From Odobenus rosmarus divergens (Eukaryota; Chordata; Mammalia; Carnivora; Odobenidae), in NCBI RefSeq assembly GCF_000321225.1, contig NW_004450286.1, positions 1,745,213 to 1,809,212 on the forward strand: 64,000 nucleotides of DNA, in the 5' to 3' direction. Positions within the stretch are counted from its first letter, which is position 1. The number at the start of each line of letters is the position of its first letter. Below, in pieces: positions 32,191 to 43,435 of the stretch. A program made the translations under genes and the position numbers. The notes under the pieces were generated by a model. That model was not told where the DNA came from. It was given only the letters and a program-made list of their open reading frames with translations, and ran no database searches.

Positions 32191-32924
32191 AAACATCCCA
32201 GCTTCTCAGCCTGCATTCCCCCATGCAGAATTGATGGCTCCTCCTCGGTCCCCACGGCACTGAACTGATTCCCCTTTTAGGACTCTCAGCTGCCTGGGGT
32301 CATAGCTGGAAAGCCTTGGCCACATCCAGTGCGTTGCTGTGCCCCTTGAATGCTTAGCATGTGGTAGGCGTCTGATGGTGGCAGTGGTGTTTCTAAGGAA
32401 ATTGAACTGAAGGAATGTGAGTACCAGGCTGCCCCCCAACTCTTTGGATCTCTTATCAGCCACCTTCTGGGCTGTGGCTTTGTTGCCAGGCTCAGGGTGT
32501 CCCCCTGGGCCCAGGGGAGAAGGGAGGGCGAGAAAAGGTCAGAAGAGGCTACGTGTTTAGCAGTCAGACCCCTTACCAGCCATTGCCCCTCCGAAGAACA
32601 ACCCACACTGGGAGGAAGGGGGAGGGCTGTTCCCGCCCTTCTCAGGGGCAGGGCAAAGAGAGCTGGAGTCCTTAAGAGAGCAGGAGGTGGAATGGGCATC
32701 TCATCTGGAACCATACGAAGCAGAAAGGAGCGGGAGAGAAGCAGGGCAGAGTACAAAAGCAGAAGGGGTTATGAGGGGGTCTGGCTCTGCCAGTGTCCGT
32801 GAGTGTCATCCTTGTGCCAGGCCCTCTGAGTGATAAGGAAAGAGGCAGCTGCTGGTTGTGGGGCCACATGGGCCTCAGAAGGAGGGGAAGGTCAGGCTCA
32901 AAAGCACATCCCCAATGGGGCATG
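32191..32924. other. No gene seen
   Basis: Single-copy-looking sequence with no recognised exon. Overlapping open frames on both strands at 32286-32802 are shadows of one another. Confidence 0.4.
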
Positions 32925-33040
32925 GCCTCTCCCTTGGCCCCATTATCATTTGTGAAATAGGGATAATTATAGTACCTCTCTCCTAGTTGGTTATAAAGAT
33001 TAAATATAGGATCTACAATACAATAAGTATACACTGTCTA
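32925..33040 (+). mobile_element. MIR SINE fragment
   Basis: Sense MIR 3' half: 'tgtgaaatagggataattat', 'agtacctctctcctagttgg', 'ttataaagattaaatatagg'. Confidence 0.78.
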
Positions 33041-33238
33041 CAATATAATAATATATAAAAGAAAGGGACTGTGTGAGAGCTTCAGTGAATGTCAGCGGGT
33101 GCTACTATCATGATTATTGCCCCTCTGTACTTAAAAACATTTTTATTATGTCCGTATATTACTACAATTCTTTAAAAACTTACCCATCCTTTCTTTTTGG
33201 CAGTATTATCAAATGCCTTAAAATAGTCAAATTCTTGG

Positions 33239-33389
33239 GAAGGGATAATTGGGTGATGGGTATTAAGGAGGGCACTTGATATAAGGAGCTCTGGGCGTTA
33301 CATGCAACTGATGAATCATTAAATTCTACCCCTGAAATAATAGGACAGTGTATGTTAACTAAATTAAATTGAAAATAAAGAATTAAAAA
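33239..33389 (+). mobile_element. Short 5'-truncated carnivore L1 with 18-bp TSD
   Basis: About 150 bases of L1 3' UTR ('gggtgatgggtattaaggag', 'gcgttacatgcaactgatga', A-rich end). It is flanked by a perfect duplication, aaatagtcaaattcttgg, at 33221-33238 and 33390-33407. Confidence 0.93.
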
Positions 33390-33539
33390 AAATAGTCAAA
33401 TTCTTGGTCCAGAAATTCTTCCTAGAGAAATCATCAGAAATTACATAAAATGTATCCGCAAAGGTATTCATAATACCATCTTTTATAATGGTAAAAATTA
33501 GATATAAAAGAAAAGTCCAACCATAGAAGACAGATTGGA

Positions 33540-33805
33540 TTATTATATTTTAGATATATTGATTATATATTATAGGTTAATATTAGATTATTATATATTA
33601 GATTATTAGATTATTAGATATATCTAAAATTACATGTTTTAGATACACTACATGTATTACATATATATCTCTCTCAAAAATTAGATACAAAAGAAATGTC
33701 CAACCATAGAGGGCAGATTAGAATATTTTATATATATATACATATATATATATAGTGTTATGTATATATACATATATATATAGTGTTATATATATATATA
33801 TAGTG
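33540..33805. repeat. AT-rich microsatellite, (TA)n and TTAGAT units
   Basis: Repeated 'ttatatattagattatta' units followed by (TA)n/(CATATA)n runs at 33727-33803, interrupted by 'gtgt'. Two copies of a tract with 'atatagtgttatgtatatat' suggest local slippage or duplication. Confidence 0.9.
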
Positions 33806-33890
33806 TTGAAAAAATAATACTTGTTAACATGAGGAAATGCTCACAATATATTGCCAAGTGGAAAAAACACACCTGATTTTAAGCAAGATG

Positions 33891-34092
33891 GCAAGAAAGG
33901 CAACTTGCAAACTACTCCACTACAAAATATCTAGAAACTCTGGGTAAAATCTAACAAACATTATTTTAGAGGTATAGTATGAAGCTATTTGCACACAAGA
34001 TACATGCATGTATATGCTTAGGAAAGAATCTGGAAAGACATCAACCGATTTATTGACTAGACAACGAGACTGCAGGATTTTCTTTCATTTCT
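33891..34092. other. No gene seen
   Basis: Short unassigned AT-rich stretch between old L1 sequence and a CAN SINE. Confidence 0.4.
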
Positions 34093-34108
34093 AAAAGTTG
34101 TTTGTTTT

Positions 34109-34325
34109 GGGGCACCTGGGTGGCTCAGTCGTGAAGCGTCTGCCTTCGGCTCAGGTCATGATCCCTGGGTCCTGGGATCGAGACCCGCATCGGGGTCCCT
34201 GCTCAGCGGGAAGCCTGCTTCTCCCTCTCCCACTCCCCCTGCTTGTGTTCCCTCTCTCGCTGTGTCTCTTTCTGTCAAATAAATAAATAAAATCTTAAAA
34301 AAGATAAAAATTATAATTAAAAAAT
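34109..34325 (+). mobile_element. CAN SINE with 16-bp TSD
   Basis: Sense CAN SINE, one of the least diverged here. The duplication aaaagttgtttgtttt is at 34093-34108 and 34326-34341. Confidence 0.96.
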
Positions 34326-34404
34326 AAAAGTTGTTTGTTTTTTGCCCTGAGCTTGTATTATTTTTTAATTAGTGGGAAGTGTTATCATTTAAAAGTTTTA
34401 ATGA

Positions 34405-34573
34405 GGGGTGCCTGGGTGGCTCAGTCGGTTAAGCATCTTCCTTTGTCTCAGGTCATGGTCCCAGGGTCCTGGAATCAAGCCCCACATCTCCCTCTCGCTC
34501 TCCCCCTGAGCTCTCTCTCTTTCTCTCTTTCAAATAAATAAATAAATAAAATCTTAAAAATAAGTAAATAAAA
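34405..34573 (+). mobile_element. CAN SINE, internally shortened
   Basis: Sense CAN SINE. About 40 bases of the body, between 'aagccccacatc' and the pyrimidine-rich tail, appear to be missing compared with neighbours. Confidence 0.9.
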
Positions 34574-35062
34574 GCATTAGAGAATGAATGCAATAGTACT
34601 TTGATTTTTAAAAATATCTTTGGTGGGATGGCTTCCCAGACAGGGACCTTTGCAGTGAATTGGCCAGGCAAGCAGAGATCAGGAGCCTTGGTATAGGCAC
34701 TCAGGGGCTAAGACGTCAGTGAGCGAGGAGCAAGAGGGGGCTGGAATTCCCGCCTCTCAACTCAAAAACTAGTGATCCTTCTTCCTCCCTTTCCAGTTTC
34801 TCACTGTACCACACGGGGTTTGAGAAAGGGATGGAAGGGAAATTGAATGCGTGCATTGGTTCAGGATTGGTCGGGTGCCCCCCATGTGCCCTGCACTGTG
34901 CCGGGCACTCTGGAAATTCAAGGTAGATCCGGAGCTCCAGCATCTGCTCAGGAAATGAGCTTTCTGTATAAAAACATTTACCAGAAACTGGTTGGTTTGG
35001 TTAAACATTAAAGTAGGACTTTTAAAAAATTTGTAACCATCTGAGATTAAGAATCTCTCTGT
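34574..35062. other. No gene seen
   Basis: Unassigned. The open frames on the minus strand at 34716-35086 overlap each other and resemble nothing known. 'gccctgcactgtgccgggca' near 34887 recalls an L2/MIR tail. Confidence 0.4.
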
Positions 35063-35520
35063 GGTGGGATGAATAGTGCCCCCCACTTCCCATCTCAGAA
35101 GATATGTCTACCAGGAATCCATAAATGTGACCTTATTTGGAAGAAGGGTCTTTGTAGGTGTAATTAAGTTGTGTGTCTGAAGATGAGCTCATCCTGGACT
35201 AGGTGGGCTTTAAATCCAGTGACAAGTCCCTAGAAGAGAGGAGAGAAGAAACAGATCCTGAGACCCAGGGGGGAAGGCCACATGAAGGCAGGGGCAGAGG
35301 TTGGGTTTAGGGAACCCAAGCGGAGGAGCGCCAGGAGCCACCGGAACCTGGAAGAGGCAAGGAAGGCGTCTTCTCTGGAGGCTTTGAAGGGAGCAGGGTC
35401 CTGCCGACAACCTGATTTCAGACTTCCGGCCTCCAGAATTGTGGGAGAATAAATTTCTGTTGTTTTATGTGACCATGTGGTATGGTGGCCCCGGGGAACT
35501 AATAGACTTTTCCAAAAATA
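35063..35520 (+). mobile_element. Ancient LTR-like element (MaLR-type)
   Basis: A sense LTR-like unit: 'ggtgggatgaatagtgcccc', 'tgaccttatttggaagaagg', 'tttgtaggtgtaattaag', 'ggccacatgaaggcagg', 'cggcctccagaattgtggga', 'gaataaatttctgttgtttt' (with an AATAAA signal), and an end near 'gggaactaatagac'. The same layout recurs at 49945-50360. No retroviral coding region is attached, so it is probably a solo LTR. Family name uncertain. Confidence 0.65.
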
Positions 35521-36239
35521 CTGCATCTTTCTTTGCTCTTTACAGAGCACACACCGCATGCCAAGTGTGTGGCCAACAGTAAAAGCTCAGCAGGGGTTGG
35601 CTTCCACACTCACCTGTCGTGGTGGTTAGGCAAACTTCGCAAGCGTCAGCTGTGGTCCAGCTCGGGGCACTCCTGGAGCTCCCAACCCCCTCTCTGACAA
35701 TGGCCCCAGACTGTTGTGAGGATGGAGCTCTTCTCTCTGTTATCCTGGCCTCGGCTATTTTAAGTGGCCTGGCTCTGGAGGCTGGCCACCTTCTTTCTAG
35801 TGTGCTGCCCCCCATCACCTATGGCCTGGGGAGCCAGTGTTCCAAGCTCAGTGGGATTGCGTAAAAGAAGAACTAATGGAATCTAAGTGAGGAGCCGTGG
35901 GCCTTTCCCTTGAATGTATGAGCTTTGGGTTTTGGACTTGATGTCATCAGGATGATGCCAGAAGATGGGAAGAAGGGAGGCCTCATATTGTGGGGTGGGG
36001 GCAAAGCCCCGGGGTACCAGCTGGGGGCTCTCAGAAATATGGATGATCAGGATGAATGCGGACTTGCTATGGAGGGCACAGTGCTGGCCTAAGGGCTTGT
36101 CAGAGGACAGGGTTTCTAGAATGACTGAGATGGCCCACACCGGATTTGGGGAGGAGTCCCAGAAGGCCACCTAGAGGAAGTAGGAACTTGAAGGAAGAAA
36201 GAGCCTCAGGACAAAGAGACAATGACAGACAGTGAAGTG
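35521..36239. other. No gene seen
   Basis: No recognised repeat or exon. The open frames (66-95 codons) are mutually overlapping shadows. Confidence 0.4.
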
Positions 36240-36540
36240 AGTATGGGATTTGAGTCTAAAGCCCTGGTTGGAATCCCAGCCCACTCACTGTTAGCAATGG
36301 GCAGATATCCTTTCAGACTTTTATATAGACATGAAGAAAACCTTATACTCTACTTTTTTATACTATCCTATTTCACTTAATATGTTATGAACATCTTTCC
36401 TTCTTAGTGAAATATAGATCTACCTTGTCATTTGAATTGCTACGTTAATTGCTTCCATTTTCTCATCTATAAAATGGTTGTTATCTGACCTGCTATGTTC
36501 TTGGGCTTAGGGGAGGTTTAAATGAGAAAACTTATGGTAC
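36240..36540 (+). mobile_element. MIR SINE split by an L1-like fragment
   Basis: The MIR 5' part lies at about 36240-36305 ('gagtctaaagccctggttgg', 'aatcccagcccactcact') and the 3' part at about 36450-36540 ('ttttctcatctataaaatgg'). Between them an AT-rich block (36310-36440, 'cctatttcacttaatatgtt') looks like antisense old L1. Confidence 0.6.
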
Positions 36541-37085
36541 CACAGATCTGCGTTGGAAGAGGGATCTGTGTGTGGCTCATGGACCTTTATTAGCCACCCT
36601 GCTCCGAGGAACTGCCTGGACCAGGGAAGGTGGGGGGACAGCGGCGGGACAGAGCAGCCTTCCCTACAGCTCATCCATCAGCAATGACAAACCTAGCCTC
36701 AGCTGCTGAGCAACGGCAGGTTTGGAGCAGGAGCCCCTCCCTGGGCCCTTGGCACCCTCCTCTTAGGTCAACACACAGAGTGGGCTCTGTCGGCCAGGTG
36801 AGGACAGGGAAGATTAATGGAGCAGGTGCGGGCTTGGTGGGGGGGGCGGGCAATCACCTGGCCAGACAAGGTCCCCCCTGGAGACTGAGTGCCCAACACA
36901 GGCCAAGAACCAAAGCGGATGTCATTCAGCCTGGCTCGGGCTTGCCTGGAGGGGGGCTGGAGCTAACTCTGCTGCCCATCCCGTCCCTGGCCTCACCTGG
37001 CCTCTTCGGTCTCCAACGTGGGGGCCCACAGGGAGGCCCCCAGAGCCCAACCTGTGGCACTCAGCTTTAAAATAAATGTTTTTTT
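36541..37085. other. No gene seen; GC-rich DNA
   Basis: GC-rich, repeat-free sequence with a 146-codon open frame at 36630-37070. The product is Gly/Pro-rich with no recognisable domain. It could hold a conserved non-coding element. Confidence 0.35.
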
Positions 37086-37089
37086 TGTT

Positions 37090-37590
37090 TCTTTAACTTC
37101 CCAAGTAACTCACTGCAGAAAAGTGTAGATTAGCAAAATACTATAAATCACCCATTAATCTCACCACCATTGTCAACAATGTTAACATTTATGATATTAT
37201 ACCTCTATCTACACACACCTACACAAACACACACATACATATATATGAAGAGAAGAGACACAAAGAATTCACTCTATAGTTTTTGTCCTATAATCTTCTT
37301 TTTACACTTACATATTACAAACAGCCAAAGAATTATACATCTACTTCATTGTTTTAATTGCTACATATATTCTGACTGTTCAGGTACAGTATCATCATAT
37401 ATGTAATAAAAAAAATCCCCTTTTGGATATTTAGGTCCTGTCCAACTTTTGCCCTTTGTAGATAACACTGAGATGAACATTTTTTATTATTTCTTTAGGG
37501 AAATGTCCTAGAAGTGAGACTGTTACGCCAGAGGGTATGTGCTTTTTAAGGCTTTCGGTGCATACCGCTAAAGGTTTACCACTGTGTTCA
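37090..37590 (-). mobile_element. Old antisense L1M 3' remnant
   Basis: 'acctctatctacacacac', 'ggatatttaggtcctgtcca', 'agataacactgagatgaaca', 'atgtcctagaagtgagactg' and 'cttttaaggc'-like blocks follow the antisense of an old L1 3' region. A CA/TA microsatellite lies inside at 37210-37245. Confidence 0.6.
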
Positions 37591-37889
37591 TTGGAGCTTG
37601 TGGATGGTCCCTCCTGCATTGGGGTGAGGGGGAGAGGCAGGAGCAAGGCAGCCTGTGGGCAGAGGTTGGAAATGAGGCCAATCTAGCACGGATCCCACTG
37701 TCCAGGGGTTTGTCATCCAGCCTTCCCCCGACCCCCATCCCCAGGGAGAGAAGTCATTGAACGAGCAGGTAAGGAACTTCAAGGCTTGGGAGCGGGTACC
37801 TGGGAGCAGCACAGAAGTCAGATTGGAGAAGGAGAGAATCTCCAGGGGACATGAAGTCAGAGAAGACTTCCCAGAGTAGGTGACATTTC
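37591..37889. other. No gene seen
   Basis: About 300 bases of unassigned sequence. Confidence 0.4.
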
Positions 37890-37985
37890 CAACAGGTGAA
37901 GAAACGGAGGCTCAGAGTATCCGGGAATTTACTTGGTGGACACAGCTGGTGGGCAGCCAGGACTCAACCCCAGGTCTGTCTGGCC
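37890..37985 (-). mobile_element. MIR SINE fragment
   Basis: Antisense MIR: 'gtgaagaaacggaggctcag', 'acagctggtgggcagccagg', 'actcaaccccaggtctgtct'. Confidence 0.7.
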
Positions 37986-38939
37986 CTATAGCTTGTGAGC
38001 CTTCCCTGGGCCAGGTTGCCACCAGAGCTGAGATTACTTCTCAGCATCACTCGGGATAGAAGTCCTTGGGAGTACAGCTGGGGTCCCCAAAGCTGGGGAG
38101 TGTGGGGTCTGAGGCTGTGGAGATAGAAGGCAGGGCCTCTTCCAGGCTCCCCCACCCCCTACCACCGCCACCACTGGCCTTCTCTGCATGGGGCAGCCAG
38201 CTGGCGACCCGACCTTGTGCCTCTGACAATGATTTAACCACATTAGTGGAGGTTTGGGGGAGATTTGTAAAGCTGTCAATAGGGGAGGGGCTTTAACTCC
38301 AGCCTTTTGGCTCAGCCACTAGTTGGGGGTGGGGAGGAACAGGACCCAGGGGAAGGCCAGGGGACCTTCTGGTTCTGCTTGCATTTCCAGCATTGGAGTC
38401 CACCATGGGACACCAGGGACGCACTAAGCCCACGCAGTTCTGTGGCTCTTCCCCCACCCTAAATCCAGCTTCCCTTAGGGTAACCCCAGGCAGCTCCGAA
38501 ATATTGTCACGCCTCTCCCCTGGCGCATGTAGGGAGAGCCCAATCGGCCACAGAAAATGGCAGAAATCACAGTGGTGAGGGAATCCAGAGACATGGGTTC
38601 GTATCACAGCCTCCCTACTGTCGGTACTGAGGCCCCAGAGCGAGTGCTATGGGGGCCAGCAGACAACACACATGAATGGTGGTGGCCAAGTGGAGACTAT
38701 GGTCACCTGGAGAGGCCACATCCCCCTAAGGGGGCCAGCTGGGACTTAAGTCCATCTTCTCACTTCTAGGCATCAGTGAAGACTTAGAATTTCTTGAGAG
38801 AGCTGGACATTCAGATTTATATGTGAAATCTTCCCAATGTTACCAACTAACTAGAAAAAAATTCAAACACAGTGTAGGACAAACAAACAAACAAAAAATT
38901 CTGAATGTAGCCTTAGGCTACAGTCTCTGGCCTAGACAC
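37986..38939. other. No gene seen
   Basis: No exon was recognised. The patch at 38220-38300 ('acaatgatttaaccacatta') contrasts with the GC-rich surround and could be a conserved non-coding element. 38575-38640 faintly resembles a sense MIR. Confidence 0.35.
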
Positions 38940-39001
38940 TGAAATAATAAAGGCCAGAGGAGCCACTATTAGATATTGTCTAGCATAACCCTTTTGTTTT
39001 A

Positions 39002-39195
39002 TCTTTTTTTTTAAAGATTTTATTTATTTATTTGAGAGAGAATGAGAGATAGAGAGCACGAGAGGGAGGAGGGTTAAAGGGAGAGGCAGACACCCCGCCG
39101 AGCAGGGAGCCCGATGTGGGACTCGATCCCGGGACTCCAGGATCATGACCTGAGCCGAAGGCAGTTGCTTAACCAACTGAGCCACCCAGGCGCCC
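39002..39195 (-). mobile_element. CAN SINE with 15-bp TSD
   Basis: Minus-strand CAN SINE with head ending 'gccacccaggcgccc'. The perfect duplication aacccttttgtttta is at 38987-39001 and 39196-39210. Confidence 0.96.
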
Positions 39196-39226
39196 AACCC
39201 TTTTGTTTTAGATGGAGAAACTGAGG

Positions 39227-39422
39227 GGCGCCTGGGTGGCTCAGTCAGTTAAGCGTCTGCCTTCAGCTCAGGTCATGATCCTAGGGTCCTGGGATCGAGT
39301 CCCACATCAGGCTTCTTGCTCAGCGGGGAGTCTGCTTCTCCCTCTCCCTCTATCTGCTACTCCACCTGCTTGTGTTCTCTCTCTCTCTGTCAAATAAATA
39401 AAAATTCTTTAAAAAAAAGAGA
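39227..39422 (+). mobile_element. CAN SINE with 13-bp TSD
   Basis: Sense CAN SINE. The perfect duplication ggagaaactgagg is at 39214-39226 and 39423-39435. It stands head to head with the SINE at 39002-39195, only 31 bases away. Confidence 0.96.
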
Positions 39423-39515
39423 GGAGAAACTGAGGCCAGATTGGCCAAGAGAGGCATAACTTGATTAAAGTCACATAGTGAGTTAGTGGCCTGGCTGGGC
39501 AAGGAATCCAGGCCT

Positions 39516-40289
39516 TCTGCCCCCAGCCTGTGACTTTGTCAGAACTTGCTTGGCTGAGGGGGGTCCCTGGGGAGACACTGGGGGTTCTGAGCAGCAGGTG
39601 AAGGGAGGAAAGCTGAGCCCCTCCCTCTCTGCCAGGCTCACCTAAGGCACCTTCCGTCCTCTGTGAGCCTGGGGGTCCAGCAACCAGGTATTTCCTCTTC
39701 ACCTCTGCCACCTCTGCTCCGGGACTCTATGTTCAAGCCCCTGTGAGCAACGACACAGGGCAGCTAGGGGAGGGGTCTAGCACCTTTGCTCCATCAGGGA
39801 CTTGACTGACAAGCTACCCACTGTGGTATGTGGCATGGGGGAGTATCTCCTCCACAAATACTGATTTTTAAACCAAGCAAGAAATTAGACAAAGAAGCAA
39901 GGTAGATAGAGACCAAATTTTGATTTACTATGGATGAAGCTGATTTTGAAGAACATGGTTCATGGCTGTGGGCAAGTGGGCTTCCTAACATGGAAACCTA
40001 GAATTAGATTTACCAAAGAACTCACAGGCAATCCTGCACCATCATTAGCCTCCCCTAACCACAAGAGCACAGCAAAAATGCATGCACCTTGCAGGTAGGT
40101 TGCAGCCAGAAAAAGGGGCTGGGTCACTCAATCCTGACTCATCTATCAGATAAGCCACTCAATGTTCCCTGGAGCAGAATGAAGGAGAGAGAGCAGAGAG
40201 ACTGGGTGTGTTACCTTAATGGGGCTCATTAGACACAGAAGGAAATATTAAGATTCCATTTTATCTCTGCCTTTGGCTTAGTAGCTACA
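39516..40289. other. No gene seen
   Basis: Unassigned sequence. The 100-codon minus-strand open frame at 39409-39711 starts in single-copy DNA and runs into the MIR and the SINE tail, so it is not a gene. Confidence 0.4.
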
Positions 40290-41053
40290 CTTTTTATTCT
40301 CTTAGTGATTGCCTAAGGACTTACTTCCAGGAGGCTTGCTTCATACCACATTATCACCGTCTGCCATCCCTAATATTATACCATCTCACATACAATGTAA
40401 GAACTTTACAACACTACACTTCCATTATTCCCTTGCATCCTTGGTGCTATAGTTGTCATACATTTTCTACTGATATTATAAACCTCCAAATATAGAATTA
40501 TTGTTTTTGTTTTATACAGTTATCTCTAAAATATTTTATATTTATGCATATGTTTATCAGCTCTTGCTCTCATAATTTCTTTCTGTAGATTCAAAGTTCT
40601 ATCTGGTATCATTTTCCTTCTCCTGAGGAATTTCCTGTAACATTTCTTAGAGAGCAGACCTGCTGGCAACTAATTCCGTCACCTTTAATATTTATGAAAA
40701 AATAATTTCATTTTTGTTTTTGAAAGATATTTTCCCTGGGAATAGAATTCTAGATTAACAGGGTTCCACCCCTCCCCCCCAGCAGTTTAAAGACATTGAT
40801 TCACTATCTTCCAACTTGCATAGTTTCTGATGAAAAGTCTGCTGTCATTATCTTTGTCCCCGGGTGCATGTTTTGTATGTTCTGTTTGTTTTTTCATTCT
40901 CTGACGGATTTCAAGATTTTGTCTCTATTGTTGGCTTTCAGCAATTTGATTGAATATTCCTTGGTGTGATTTTACTTGTGTTTATCCTGCTTGGGGTTCA
41001 TTGAGCTTCTTTGGTCTGCGGATTTATAGTTTACATCAAATTCAAAACTTTTG

Positions 41054-41239
41054 GGGCACATGAGTGGCTCAGTTGGTTGAGCATCTAACTCTTGATTTTG
41101 GCTCAGGTCATGATCTCAGGGTTGTGAGATCGAGCCCTGCGTTGGGCTCCGTGCTGGGCGTGGAGCCTGCTTAAGATTCTCTCTCTCCCTCTACCCCTCC
41201 CCACCACACTTTCTCTCTCCTCTCTTAAAAAAAAAAAAA
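41054..41239 (+). mobile_element. CAN SINE with TSD
   Basis: Sense CAN SINE of an older subtype ('ttgagcatctaactcttgat' in the head). The imperfect 12-bp duplication tcaaaacttttg is at 41042-41053, with ttgaaacttttg at 41240-41251. Confidence 0.93.
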
Positions 41240-42124
41240 TTGAAACTTTTGCCCATTACTTTTTCAAATGTTTTTTCTGTCTCCACTCTCTCCTTCTGAG
41301 GCTCTACTTCCATGTATGTCAGATTATTTGATTTGCCTTATTGGTCACTGAGACTCTGTTGATATTTTTCTTAATCTTTTTTTCTCTGTTTGCTTCATTC
41401 TGGAAAGTTTCTAAGGCTATGTCTCCAAGTTCACTGAGCTTGTCTTCAGCAGTGTCTAATTAGCTGTTCATCTTATCCAGTAAAATTTTCATTTCAAATA
41501 CTATATTTCTCATCTCTAGGAGTCCATTTGGGTCTTTTTATCATTTATTTCTTTCCTCGTTATGTTCCTGTTTTTTCCCAAATCACTGAGCATAAGTATA
41601 TTTGTAAGAGTTATTTTAGTATCCTTGAATACTAATTCCAAGATCTCTGTCATTTCTGAATATATTTCTATTAATTTATTTTTTTCCTTGTTAAGGGTAA
41701 CCTTTTTTTGCTTCTTTGCACTTCTAGTCATTCTTGATTGGATGCAATGTAAATTTATGTTGTTGCATACTGGATTTGGTTGGTAGTCCATTAAAGAGGG
41801 CTGGACTTTGTTCTGGCATGCCATTAAAAGACCAGTATAATCTTTCAGAGGCTTGTTTTAAAGCTTTTTAAAGGTAAGACTAGAGTAATCTTTATTCTAG
41901 AGTTAGTTTAGTCCCACTATTGAAATATGGCCCTCTGGTATCTCTCATAGGGCTTCCCTCATTTGTTTCTCTTCAATCAAAGATCATAATCCTGAGTTGC
42001 CTGATTTCTATTGTCTAAAAATTGTTGTGTCATATGTTTTGTCCAGTCTTCTAGATAAATCCATCCCTGTTACTCCCTTATGACTGAGAAAAGTCTAGAA
42101 AGAAATATTGGGAGTGAGGAAATG

Positions 42125-42330
42125 GGGCATCTGGGTGGCTCAGTTGGTTAAGTGACTGCCTTTGGCTCAGGTCATGATCCTGGAGTCCTGGGATAGAGTC
42201 CCATATCAGACTCCCTGCTCAGAGGGGAGTCTGCTTCTCCCTCTGACCCTCCCCCCTCTCATGCTCTCTCTCTCTCTCTCATTCCTTCTCTCTCTCAAAT
42301 AAATAAAATAAAATCTTTTAAAAAAAGAAA
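42125..42330 (+). mobile_element. CAN SINE with 13-bp TSD
   Basis: Sense CAN SINE. The perfect duplication gagtgaggaaatg is at 42112-42124 and 42331-42343. Confidence 0.95.
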
Positions 42331-42429
42331 GAGTGAGGAAATGTTTTGCCATTAACAGTAGTTCCTACACAAGAGTGAGCAACAGTGAGGACCTGGACCA
42401 TTTTAGGATCATACCTGTGCTCTGAGGGA

Positions 42430-43180
42430 CGTTCTTTTTGATCATCTAGCTGCCAAGCTGTGTGGTGCAATGGACAAATAATGGATCAGGGATATAGTTC
42501 TGACCCCTCACTGTAGTGACATTTTGTTTTGGTCTGCCCCACATCATTCCCCTCCTCTTAGTCATAACATCTGCTTTCCTTTGGAGAACTGCTCCTCCCT
42601 TATTTTATATGGTTCCACTTGGCTGCCAATCATAGTGCCCTGCCCTCTAGGCAACAGTGATGAGTGACCCATGCCCAGCCAATCAAAGCTCTTAATCTCC
42701 CTGCCTCAGTCATTGGTTAAGGATGATTACATGATCCAAGTTGGGCCAATCACATCCTTTCCCTAAGATTTTTACATGGATGCTAAGAGAAATAGCTTTT
42801 CCCAGAGTCATTGCCAGTCTGGACTGATACAAGCCTATAGTTTCCTGTGGACACATCCTTCTCCTCATCTCTCCAATAGAAGAGATCAAGGCAGAAGGCC
42901 TGAGGCAAAGAGCAGAGAGGGTCCTTGCAACGTGAGTGATGTCCATGCAGTCCCAGAGGCTAGATGCACCCCTGCACTTTCTGTTTATATAATCCAACAA
43001 ACTCCCTTTTCTACTGGCTCGATTCATTTTCTGTCACATTCAACCAAAAAAAAATCTATTTACATACTGTTTGAGGTCTTGGTCTAGGTGTCTTCAAAAT
43101 GCAGTATGTATCCTCTAAGGGGTATACAAGATGATCCATTGGTGCATGGGAAGAAAGTATAAGATCTATTTATGAGTAGG
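42430..43180. repeat. Unassigned sequence with an old repeat
   Basis: The stretch 42580-42790 ('cttggctgccaatcatagtg', 'gattacatgatccaagttgg', 'gccaatcacatcctttccc') is a widespread old mammalian repeat that I cannot name. The remainder has no recognised feature. The 103-105-codon open frames on opposite strands are shadows. Confidence 0.4.
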
Positions 43181-43400
43181 CATTTTCCAGATGGAAAAGA
43201 GGATATCAGCATGGCAGAATAACATGTGTGACAGCATGGACATTAGAGTCCACCCTCCATGAAGGCAGGGCCAGGATCTGTCTCATGTTTATGTTTCCCA
43301 GCACTGAGCACAGAGCCCGACTCACAGGTGACATCAGAAAATAATTGCTGACCTTCCCATGATACCCAGAGAGGGGTCCATACAACATTGTTCTGGGTTC
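43181..43400 (+). mobile_element. Probable L2 3' end
   Basis: 'agagtccaccctccatgaag', 'gcagggccaggatctgtctc' and 'tgtttcccagcactgagcac' follow the sense L2 terminal region. Confidence 0.6.
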
Positions 43401-43435
43401 CTGTCATAACTTAAAGAGAAATTTCACAAGGTCCA

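Larger units (their letters stand above)
33130..33890 (+). mobile_element. Old L1M 3' remnant, interrupted
   Basis: Degraded sequence around the young L1 insertion, most clearly 33410-33540 ('gtattcataataccatcttt') and 33830-33875 ('aatatattgccaagtgg'). It follows an old L1 3'-end pattern in sense. It also contains the AT microsatellite at 33540-33805. Confidence 0.45.
38940..39515 (-). mobile_element. MIR SINE interrupted by two CAN SINEs
   Basis: Remaining MIR blocks: 'ttttgttttagatggagaaa' between the SINEs, then 'gaaactgaggccagattggc' and 'agtcacatagtgagttagtg' after the second one. Both CAN SINEs inserted within about 30 bases of each other in opposite orientations. Confidence 0.7.
40290..42425 (-). 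mobile_element. Ancient antisense LINE-1, split by two CAN SINEs
   Basis: A T-rich 2-kb segment with old L1 blocks in antisense: 'tttctgatgaaaagtctgct' near 40826, 'tgtgattttacttgtg' near 40965, 'ggggttcattgagcttcttt' near 40994, 'aagttcactgagcttgtctt' near 41428. CAN SINEs interrupt it at 41054-41239 and 42125-42330. It is related to the remnant at 99-850. No functional frame. Confidence 0.65.
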
